64,000 nt of DNA from Takifugu bimaculatus (Eukaryota > Chordata > Actinopteri > Tetraodontiformes > Tetraodontidae), in the NCBI GenBank assembly GCA_004026145.2, contig CP034992.1, positions 17,754,603-17,818,602 on the forward strand. Reading direction: 5' to 3'. Position 1 is the stretch's first letter, and every line of letters starts with the position of its first letter. A program made the position numbers and the translations under genes. Under the pieces are notes generated by a model. That model had not been told where the DNA came from and ran no database searches. It saw only the letters and a program-made list of their open reading frames with translations. Shown piece by piece: positions 12,201 to 24,200 of the stretch.

Positions 12201-15200
12201 TTGAGATGCTCACACGTTCCGATCAACAGTGATGTCGCCCGTCTCGTCGTAGGTGTCCGTGTTAAGTGGAAGGGATCTGAAGTCTCTGATCAACCTCACA
12301 GGGGAGCAGGTATGTCCAGTGGACATTGTCCAGATGAGACTCTTGCATTAGGTGGGGGGTGGGATGAAGGAATTTGCCCTGTGGAGAGGAGGGGCAAAGG
12401 TGTAGCTTACAGTATGCACAGCTCATGGGCTCCTAAAGCTGCAAATCAAACCCAGAAACAGCAGGCTACAAAGACGCTCGACTCGTATTGGTTCAGCATG
12501 TGCTGTTGCACTGGAGGGGTGGGGGTGGGGGGGGTCTGACAGCCCTGGCCAGACTCTGGGAAAATAGAATTGGCGGAAACTTGCTCACCTTAAAGATGTG
12601 TTTGCAATTTCAGCACCTATATTAAAGCACGTGGAGCCAGAGAGGATTCTCTTCTGGTCACAAATAGTTCTTCTTTTTCTGTTTTAGTGAATCTGATGTC
12701 AGTTTGAGGCTTAGGGGGGGATCTGATTCTCTTTCTGAACGTTTGGACTGTTTGACTCGAGTCAGCTGCAAAAACACACCCGAGAGACTTTATGCAACAG
12801 CCGCTGGCGTCTGGCTGAATGAAACTGAAACTGTTGCCATTTTTATGCTCTTCAGCAGCAGATCTGTTCAGCTGGGCTTTTTGTCCTAACTACACATTCA
12901 GATTGTTCAGTTTATTCTCCAGCTGACACCACAGTACTATAAGATCAGGGGTCTGCTATTAAGACTGAGCCCCAGAATGATTATTAGAGTTATCATTAAT
13001 AATGACAATAATTACAATACTAGGTTTGGACCCTCAAGGTCACTTTAAAGGGTAAAAATGGAGAACACATGGGAAAAGGTTCATTTTTTGTGTTTATTTC
13101 CTGTTTATGCCCAGTCCCACGTTGATCTATTTTGATGTGTTTTAGAATGATACGACAGGATGTGGCGTGCACTTCTATAATAGTTGCGGTGTGTAGTGGT
13201 GAGCTGTTGTTTCTATAGAATGACTACCATGCCTGATGAAGCGCTTCATCCATCAGTAAACAACAATGAGTCTCTTGTTTTGGTTCCATATAATTACAGC
13301 ACTTTTGTTTGATTGTAGCTGGTGGTTAGCATTAGCTAAATAAATGTCGAGCTGAGGAGTGTGAAAACCGAACTGTTCAGTGTTTTCCTGCCTTGCTGCT
13401 CTCACCTGTGGCCAGATGAACATTCCAGAGGTTTAGATTTTACAGGATATGTTGATCCTGTTTCTGAGAGTGCTCGGCCGACCTCCACCATGTTATCAAA
13501 GGGAATTACAGCAGAACCTTGTTCTGAGCCACTTACAGTGTGCTGGTACAACCAGGTTTACACGTGTGAAAACACAGAGTCGCTGCTAAAGCAGAAACCT
13601 TCATCTTTTCTTGTGTGAGGGTGTGTGAGACCTCTACACCCAGACCCCCGGCCTCTCCGAGTTCACAGAAGCTCTAACAGAGCTTTGTGGAGCAGAGGAG
13701 GAGACAGAGGGGACCGAGTAGGACAACCTCCGTGAATGATACAAAACAGAAAAGGAGAAAATTGAGAGGGTGAAAGAAAATTAAAGCAAAGATGTAAGCA
13801 CATTGGTGTGATTACAGGCTAACTGAGTCACGTTTCTAATGTCTTCCAGATGGGCTCCTACTTTGGCTACGCAGTGGCAGCAACTGACATCAACAACGAC
13901 GGGTGAGGGACCAGAGTAACACGGGACAGATGATGGTGGCAGTAGTGGTGGGACTGTGATGTGAAGCGTAGGCTTTGAGGGACAGAGAGTAAACAAGGCA
14001 GTACTGGAAGTTTCCCACACATCAGTCAGCTGTTCTCATCTAGAAGCTCTTACTTTTGCTGCCCCCAAGGTTGCTCTAACCATCTGCTTTAGCTCTCATT
14101 TGTAGAACAAGACCATGTTCTCTCCTCATCTGCGTTCATGCAGGAAAATGGAACCCATTAAACTGAAGCTGTTATAGATTATTATCATCATTATGATTAT
14201 TGTGTGTTTGTGTGTTCTAGTCTCATTTCTCCTCCATCCATCTTCTTTCACACCACTTGTCTCCTGTATTTGTTTACCTCTCCAGTCTGGACGACCTCTT
14301 GGTGGGAGCTCCCATGTTCATGCGTCACGGATCCAGCTGCCGCCTGGAGGAGCTGGGTAAAGTTTATGTGTACCTTCAGAAGGGCCCGCTGCTGCTGGAG
14401 CCCAGTCAGTCCCACCTGATGGGTAAACAGGCGTACGGCAGGTTCGGCAGCTCGCTGGCTCCGCTGGGTGACCTCAACCAGGATGGATTTAATGGTATGT
14501 GAGCAGAACGCTGCAGCACTTTCGGCCAGGCCTGGTGTTGTTTGCTAAAGAAAATATGGTTTTACACACGTCACAGATTGGCTTTGTTTGATTATACAGT
14601 ATCCAACTTTTAACTTCTCCTTTTTCTGGGTTGTTTATCACTAGATGTGGCCATTGGCTGCCCCTACGGAGGAGACGACCAGCAAGGACTGGTCCTGATC
14701 TATAATGGCCGTTCTGGAGGCCTGATGGACACCCCCACTCAGACCCTCTCTGGCCAGTGGGCTTTCAGCTCTTTCCCGGCCAACTTCGGCTTTGCCCTGC
14801 GGGGCAACACAGACCTCGATCATAACGGGTACCCAGGTACTGCAGACGACCGTCGGGTCTCATTCGCCCATGAACATTGGCAACCTGCCGTGAACTCACT
14901 TTAGCTTCTTGCAGATCTGATTGTTGGTGCGTTTGGTGTCGATAAAGCGGTGCTCTACAGGTACGTTACACTAAACAATGTTATTGACGGATCGGATGTG
15001 GAATCTTCTTGTTTTCCTACTCATTCCTGGCCTTGCGGTCACTCAGGGCTCGGCCTATCGTGAGCGTCAGTGCGTCCCTGACTGTGCAGCCGACCCTGTT
15101 TAACCAGGAGGAGAAGACCTGCGAGCTCCTCACTGGAACAGGCCCCATAGCTGTGTCTTGGTATGGGTGGAAATATCTGCCTTTGAAACATACATTTCCA

Positions 15201-18200
15201 TCAGGAGATTATATGTGTTCCATGTTTATATAAAGGCCCCCAACCTACAGTATTCAGCGTCATCACAGCAATATTTTTACAGTCAAAGAGTAGCTAAGGA
15301 GTGAAACAGAACATGAAAAGCAATTCAAATGTTATGTAACAGCTTCAGTTTCCAAACGCCAGCTCACGACATGTCAGATGACTTCATGCTTGCCAGTTTC
15401 CTGTCCAAGCTGCTCTGAGCTCTACTCTCAGTATTAGATCCAGTCAAGAAAGGGGGAATTCACTCCAGCTCCAGCAAAACTCTTTCCACCAGTTTCACCA
15501 TTTACACATTAAACCCCCATTATTTTTACAGCACTTTGAGCTGCCTTCGCCCAACAGGGCGGCGTTTTAGATTCTGTCCCTGTAGATTTATTCGAGTTAG
15601 TCTCATTTTGCCTATTTTTGGTGCTTCCATGAAAACACGTTGAGCAGAAGTGAAAAGGAGAAGTTGGAGGGAGGCGGAGGAGGTGGATGGAAAGTTGGGT
15701 GCTGTTATTACAAGGCTGGAAAAGGATGTTGAAATCAGCGAGAGCGCCGGCTCGCACTTCCCTCATTTGATTATTATGTCACAGCTGGTCTGTGAATAAA
15801 CACACGATGACGATATTCCATTATACATATATTAGTTTGAAATAAAAGGAAGTCAGGATGGAGGCGGGGCTGAAAGGTTTCTGCACGATTCCACAGCTCT
15901 GTGGGCTCTAAACGACTTGTCTTATTTTGTAGATGCATTTTTCACGAACGATTGCGTAAACATATCGTGTTTTCCTGCCTCATTGCATCAGTGCGGTTCC
16001 TCTCCTGTCAGCCCTGCTGAACCAGTCCTTACTGGTTGACCTAAACGTTCTCTGGTGAATACTGAAATCCGTGTGCAATCGTCCAACGTTGCGTACGGGC
16101 TTGGCGCCGACGTGCTGGCCTGACTGCAGGTTTAAACAGGAAGTGCAGAAGCCAAAACTCGTCTATGAGCGCTGAAGGTTTTGTTCTTCTGGTTTTAGCA
16201 TCAACGTCAATTTCTGCCTGTTGGCTAATGGGAAGCACCTCCCTCCTCATCTAGGTGAGACACACACACACACACGCCCGCACACACACACACACTCTCA
16301 CAGATGGTCCCTATTATCTTGCTTTCTTTGTGCTGCCACAAGTATGCTGGACCTCACTGTGGTCAATTTGGCAGTTAGGATCAAGATAGAGGAACAATAA
16401 TGTAAATACAGCATGACTTGGTGGGCTCCAGCACTTTATGAAGTGAGTGTTTAGGTTAAGTGCATCGATGTGTACGCTCTGGGCTGTCTATAGAGCAATG
16501 TGGTTGATAGCAGTGCTTAGAAATACACATATACTGTTAACTGCAGATTCCTTCTACACACTTATGCATGTTGAACTGCTGACAGTGTCCATTGTGTTTT
16601 GTATGTGAAGCCTTTGTGGTGGAGCTCCAGCTGGACAGTGTGAAGCCCAGTCAGAGGGAGTCTGTCAGGAGAACTCTCTTCCTGGACAGCCAGCAGCCCA
16701 GTTTGCTGAAGAACTTCAGTCTCTCTGATGGAGGCCGCTCGTGTCACGACACCCAGATTTATCTCAGGGTCAGTCACACAAAACAGTCAAATTCAGGACG
16801 ACTACAACTTTCTATCAAAGCAAAAATAAATGTTTTACAAATGCTCGCCGCTGCCGTAGAGTAAACGTGGGACTGCAAATCATATTAATGTAAATATGCT
16901 AGAATGCTAATGCTTTGCAGACACGTTACACATGGTTTTTTTTTATACACGTGCTCCTGATTCTCATGGCTGTGCTGTTTCCTAACATTCATTTATTATT
17001 ACCAAGCCACCTATTTTTCACCAACGAGCGGTTTAATCGAAGCGGAGACTGAAATAAAGTTTCATTTCCTTATTTTTCTTTTCAAGCCACAGCAGGACGA
17101 GGACGTCATGTCTCTGTAGGAGAGCTAAAGTTCAGCAACAGACGCTGACTATAAACAGTTAAGAGTTTGATTATGAAGACAATCACAAACTGTTTCAGGA
17201 ATGACATATTTTTGGGTTTCCGGACCCTTTAAGTCCTCCAGACGTGTCCCTGCTTGCCAGAGCTGAGCAGGATGGGCGTTGGACACGGTTGTGGACAGAA
17301 ACGTCCACGTGCCTGTTCTTGCTAATTCATTTAACGGCACCTTAAAATCGACCTTTCTGGATTTTTGTGGATAACACTGGATCCTCCTGCTGGATCTGGC
17401 TGAGCCTCTAATCCCGGAGTGTTTTGCACCTGTGTCACCAGGTGAGCGTGATTAAGTCGTCAGCAGGTTGGAGGTTAACGTCGTCCCTGACAGACCCGGT
17501 TTGAAGTTGCTGTTTGAGGTCAAACTGCTACAGTACCGGCGGTGTCGTCACTCAGAGGTCGACCTGATCAAAGAGACGTTTGCTGTCGTCAGGCAGCGAT
17601 CTGAGCCCGGAGCTCTTTTCACCTCAAAACAAACAGTTTGAATGATAAAAGTCAAGCAGCACCGGCTGAACGCCACTTATTCCCCTTTTAGTCTTTCTTC
17701 CATCGTTACAGACTTCACATCAGGTCTCGGAGAAACACTCAATCATACGTTGAGGCCATTTTTCACATTTTTAGACTCTCCGTTTGTATTTTGTATTCTA
17801 TTATTAGCTCTTTAATCAGGAAACAGCCCAATAAGACATCAGGTGAGGGAGGTGTGTGCATTTAAGTTCCCACATGAAAGATTCCCACTGTCCCTCTGTC
17901 CCTCTGTCCCTCTGCCCCTCTCTCCCTCCGACCCTTTGTCCCTCTGTCCCTCTGTCTCTCTGTCCCTCTGTCGCAGGCTGAAGACGAGTTTCGGGATAAG
18001 CTCTCTCCCATTTACGTCAGCCTTAATTTCAGTTTGGATCCTCAGGCGTCGGTGGACCAGCACGGCCTCAGACCGGTCCTGAATTATAACACAGAGCAGC
18101 AGATACAGCAGAAGGTACAGTATGTGTGTTCACTCTTCATGACGAGGGTTAAATAAACACGACAAAGCAGAGGTCAGGAGGTTCTTTGTTGGCGGAGGCT

Positions 18201-21200
18201 GATAATTCAGCCACCAACTGAAGCTGTTATTTACCTGCCTATTAAAACAGATCGTCCCTGAAGGCATCAAGTGCATCCAAATCCATCCGTCTTTTCCCGG
18301 AGGTCCCATTTTCTAAATTTCTCGATCCTCCAGATATAAACTAATCATAGATTAGAGCTCTTATAGAGCCACGCTCATTTCTGAACAAAACAGATTGTCA
18401 CCATGATAATGAGCAGTGTGCAGAAACAGCTGGAGTAATTGAATTTCATTAATTGGTGGTTTGCTCTGCGTCCACCCATAGTTTACCATCAGGACATTTT
18501 CAAAGCTGGATGACGTAATTGGCCATTTTTAAACCGACATCAAATAGAAGGCCCCTCTATAGCACCAGAGAGCACGTGGTTCTGGGTCTGTGGGCGGTCC
18601 TGACAGAGTAGAGCTGATTACTGCCTATGGGCTCCATCGCTGGTGTTTTTATTTTCCGATGCAAAGAGTTAGAAAGTTTATGGAGCACCAGGGAGTCACG
18701 GCTGTGCACAAACACAGAAGGGAGGCTGACAGCGCTGGCTGGGTGGGGCGGCACCCAGCACATCTGGTTGTGGTTTGTTTATGTGTGCTGCCAGTGGCCT
18801 CCACTATCACGGAAGAGACCAAAACGTGCACGCTCATGCGAGTGATACATGACAGAGTGAGTGTGTGATGTGGGTGTGTGACTGCGCACGTCACGTGCTT
18901 GTTACTGGCTGGTTCGATCGAGCTAGAAAGTCAAGGCAACAGTTTCAGACGTTTCTGATCGGATATGAAGTGAATCAGCTGCGCTTTGCTTCCGAATCAA
19001 TCGTTTCTGCGTATTGGTGGGTGTTGTCCCAGAGGAAGCTTTTATTTACTTTATTTATAGTCCGTGACGGACGTCCTTAAAATAAGGAGCTTTGAACATC
19101 ACATTAGCTGCTTCAAACGCAGAGGAGCCGTCCTGAGCGCTTCTCTAAAGCCTGCACATACCTGGAGGATTGATGGATTTCTAGGCCTGTTTGTGGAGGT
19201 GTTTTAGTATTCCTCCAGGGAATAACCGCTCATGTTAAGCCTTCTCCTCCTCCAGATATAGATGGATGTTTATGTTGGTTGGGTACGGTGAGGCACGGTG
19301 CTGCCCTGAACAGAAAACACTCACAATATGTTGAGCATTTTTCTTGCTATGTGAACTATGGGAACATCCCTCAGCCCGTGACTCGCAGTGACCCTTTCGC
19401 TTTCATCAGTGTCCCCCGAGGTGGCCTTGTAGCATTTCTGTCCGCATATGCACATTAATCTAAATAAGGGGTGTTGAGACCCAGTCCTCCCGGGCCTGAT
19501 CCGGCCGGGTCTTCTTTCCTCCCGGGCAGGAAATCGCAGGTTTACCTGGTAGGTCAGAAAATCTGGTGAGATCTCAGTCATGGAGGCCCGGGCTTCAACA
19601 ACCCTGATATAAATGAAAACAAACCTATCATATGGCTCTCGTGTGGCCGGGCAGGTATGACGTTTACAATATGTGTATGTTTTCATCACTTCTGGCTTTG
19701 AATTTGAATGAGCCGACAGTCGGCGTGAGCTGCTGGGAAACCTGGCTCACATATGGAGCGATGAGGAGATGAAAGTAAAGGAAGATGAAAGGTGGTTTGA
19801 GGAGGGGAAGATAAGTCGAGGCTCATCATTTCATCCCAGCGAGTCTATTACAGAGTGTGCATGTGCCTGTCTGTTTGGTGTTAACGGACCTCTCCTGTCA
19901 GGAGCCAGTGTAAGAGCAGCCGCTCCGCACTCAGACACATCTAACCATTGCCAGGTTGATTCCTCTGTAGCATTCTTTCAGAATCTAATGCTTCCCAGAT
20001 GTTGAGAGGGATGAGAGCCTGGCAACTGTGGCACTGTAGAGCTACACGGCAGAGAAACGGTTGACCTAAAGAGAGGAAAGCAGGGGAAAATGTAGCGGCG
20101 GTAAAAGAATCCGTCCAAGTCACATGCTCCATTAAAAACGTCGTATTGTGCAAGACTGAAGGACAAACGATGTTACAAAAGTGAGTCTTTTCCACAATAA
20201 TCCCATTTTTGGCTCTCCTAAGTCCTCTCCATGGTGTGCTGCCATTCATCTCCATCTTTCCCACGTGCACACGTCTCATTACTGCAGCTAGCATGAAAGG
20301 ACAGTTGTTGCACATATGCAGGATATGTATGTTATACCCTCCCTTATCCTTTTATTAAAGCATGAGCTTCTGTAAACATCCACTTCCTTAATTCCATTTG
20401 TTTTCTTCATAGCTTTGGATCCGTTCCCGGGATCAGAACCAGCGCTCCATCCTTCCCGTGCCTCCATTTATCTCTCCCTTTCGCCTGTTTTCAGGTCCAG
20501 ATTCAACTGGATTGTGGGGAGGACAACATCTGCGTCCCTGACCTCAAGCTGGCTGTTTACGGGTGAGCGGACGTCATTAATCTACGACTTTACCTGATTT
20601 ATCTTCACACAGAGGTGCTGGAAGTCTGACTTTTCTAGAAAATTCCACGGTCATTGTATGGTGGGGAGTTAGTGAGCTGTTTTTTTGCCTGCGTTGATCG
20701 AGGCCACACAGTGTGTCATTGTTGTATCTAACTTTGTTGTTGTGTTGCAGTTCAGGGGCTTCATGTTGCGTATTAATGACTCACAATATCTATTTTATTG
20801 ACATTGTACACTTGATGTCTGGGACGTTTCTCCCAGTAATTTCCCAGCTGTTGTGCAGCTGCATGAAAGCTGTTCTTCCTAATATTACTTCATCTTGTTA
20901 GCTATTAACAAACCCCTCACAAAACGTGTCTCAAAGTTCTGGCTTGAGTTATTTAAGAGCGTAACATTATATTGGAGTGGCCTAAATGGTCTCTTGGGCC
21001 GTGCCCACGTTGGAAATGCTTGAATGGGAGCCATCAGTAAAGATAAAGTGAGTCATTAATTTGCATGACAGTCCTTGTTTCAGTGTGCAAGCATGGATGG
21101 AAAATTGATCACATGCTGTTTGGTGACTGTTTGGTGTCCGATTTCACTCTGCGTGCCCACTTTTGACTCGTTTGTGGGTCTGAAATATAGAGTACCATTT

Positions 21201-24200
21201 GGTAAACGGTCACGTATAGCCAGAGTTCAATGTTTTAAACCTTCCAAAAATGGCTCGGGCCATGTTGGAGGGCTCCAGGTTTTTCCTTTTTTCTGTTTCT
21301 CTCTTCTCCTGTTTTAAATTTATGCCATTTGATAATCTCCTTTCTAGGCCTCAACAATGCACATATGGTTGACTTTAAACTCAATGTAAACCCGTTCAAG
21401 AACTTTGAATTCATGGTTAGTTTTATAGATGATTAAAGGTCCTGCATGCTTGATGTAAGAGGAGAGGACGCTTCTTACTTGTGTAAATAATTCAGGAAAC
21501 AAATGATTGGACACAGTTATTAGCTCATAGCATGCCTACGCTAGCATGATTGCTGGAGGAAAGAATGACGAATCTTGGTGCTCACTTGTTATTGTTATTT
21601 ATTAAGTGTTCTTTTTTATGAATGAACTTCAGCACAATGTTTGGCTGCCTCTCAGCTCATTCATAAAGTGAACACACACCTTTTTCTGCAGTCTGCTGAG
21701 TCTTTATGGTGCTAATTTTATCGTCCTGGAAGGTGCAGAAGTGAAGAGCGGAAACTGAACATCTGCATCTGTCCCGGGATCCCAACTGATGAAGCACTTT
21801 AAAAACAAAATAATTTCCTTTTGCTTTTGTCTCCTTAAGCTTAGAACGAATGGTCCGTCACTGGAGATTTATTGTTTCCACTGGCTTCAATCATGTTTTC
21901 TGGGCTCAATTATCTGGTGTTTAATGTTCCCATGAACTAAAACTCAGTGGTGAAGAACGCTGTACTTCAGGCCTGGTCTCACCATCTGCTTAGTGTTGCT
22001 ATTAGGGAATCAGGGTTACTTTCTCCATATTTGCTAAACTTGCCTGAGCTTAATCAAAATCATCTGGTGGTTTCTTTTACCTAGTGAGGGGGTCACTGCG
22101 TCCAGACCCTCTGAAGACGGGGGGGAGGGGAGGCGGAAACGGAGGAAACAAAGAAAGAATCATTATTCTGACCTCTACCAGACTTTCTCCTCTTTCTGCT
22201 CAATAGAAACATGAATTTACCACCACAGAACTTGCAGCTCTTGGAGAGAGTTGCAGTCGCAGGGTGTCAGAAGGATTTATGGCTACGCCGGAGGCAGCAC
22301 ACAACAGTGTCACTGTCAACGTGCAGGAGCGGGGAGGGGGTGGCGGCAGCAGGGTTGGGGGGGTAGTTTCCTGAGACGAATGGCCGTGATCAGATTATTT
22401 GTTTGCAGACAGATGTGCATGAGGAATCAGCCTCTGGGAAGCAGCTGAAACAGAGGAGCATTGTCCCCTAAATGCCTCACATCTCTGCGTTTTATTACGT
22501 TTTAGGTTTGCTTGCTGGGTATTTTGTTGTGGCTCACACCAAATTACAGGAGTCAAACGAAAACACACATGCAGGCTCACACACACACACACACACACAG
22601 AGAAGCAATGGCACCAAGTACACACTCCAAGTGTGTACTCCAGGCATTCACAGGTCTGTGGCAGTAGTTAACATCTGTGCTAGCTTGGGTTTCACCTGTG
22701 AGGAGGGGATTCTTCTGCCATTACCTGCTCTGTCCATCTGGGAGGAGAGAGCGTGAATGTGCTTTGTGGGTCAGATGGTTTCTGAGGAGACGGGAGCGTC
22801 CGAGGAATAACCGAACTCTGTTTACTGGCTGCTCGCTCATGTGTTAGAGCAGCGTTTACATTGATCAGAGCAGATTCAGGGTCCGAAGAGATTAACTATC
22901 CAACACAGGCCCACGATGTAAGAGTGTTTCATTTTGAGTGACGTCGCGGCGTTCTCTCGTAGTGACCGTTCAGAAGTTTACCTGGGTGAGGAAAACGCCG
23001 TCACCCTGACCTTCAACGCCAGGAATGAGGGAGAGGGCGGGGCTTATGAGGCGGAGCTGTACGTGGCGCTGCCATCGGAGGCCGACTACAGCGGGATATT
23101 GCGCAACAACGGGGTGAGCTCCACAATCTGGTGGCGACTGCGTGCGACTGCTCTGATCTTTAGCAGTGAAGTGATGAAACCACTGCAGGTTTAGCAGTCA
23201 ACATCTGACTGACGGACAGTGTTTTTCTGCCTTCGCCAGAACTTCACTCAGCTGACCTGCAGCTACGAGGCTGAGAACCAGACCCGCTACCTTGTGTGCG
23301 ATCTAGGAAACCCCATGAAGTCTGGCACCAGTGTAAGAACCCAACGTGTCCTCCTTGACGTATGCTTCTTGATTTCTCTGCCCTAAATGAATCTGAATCG
23401 ACCCTCTGTCATTGGTAGTTATGGGCTGGCTTTCGGTTCACTGTTCCCAGACTGAGGGACACCTACAAGACTGTGATGTTTGAGCTCCAGATACGAAGGT
23501 GGGCTCAGGGCTGTGTGACCAGTTAAGGTCAAACAGCACCTTTTCCTTGGTGAGTTTCCCATGTTTCTGTCTTCACCTCAGTCCATAATTACATGTTTCT
23601 GTTATTGTAGTAAAAATGCAAACAACTCAGAGAGCGAGGTGGTGCCGTACGAGCTGGAGGTGGCCGCGATGGCCCGGGTCATTCTGCAGGGGTGAGGCGG
23701 CATTTCCAAAACATCATTTAATCATAGTTGCCGTTGTAACCGGGCCTTCCTGTCTCAGCGTGTCCCATCCAGACAAACTCTTCTTCCCCCCTCCGAACTG
23801 GAGCCTCAGTCAGAGTCTGAGGGAGGAGCAGGACATCGGCCCTGAACTCCAGCAGATCTACGAGGTACAGCAGCTTTTTGGAGTCATGGCTGGTAGTTAG
23901 TAAAGACACATCAGATCTGATCTGTTCTCGTTGTTTCCTTCCAACTGCCCTCTGAAGCTGGTGAATAACGGCCCCAGTGCGTTCATGGAGGTGGTCACAG
24001 AGGGGCCCCTCAGCTGCTCCTCCAAACACCTGAACACCTTGAAACTGAAGGTGAGGACGCTCAGACGGGCGTCAGAGATCCGGTCGCTCCGCAGAGACCC
24101 TCCAGTCAACGTGACTGCCGATGTCTTCCATCTGCAGCTCCGTCCTGCAGCAGCTGACGGTCCCATGTTAGTGAAATCCAGAAGGGAGCATCAGATCCAG

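Noticed and set aside
18900..18925. tRNA-like B-box (GGTTCGATCGAG)
   Set aside because: Only part of the B-box consensus is present, with no A-box or cloverleaf upstream, so neither a tRNA nor a SINE head is supported.
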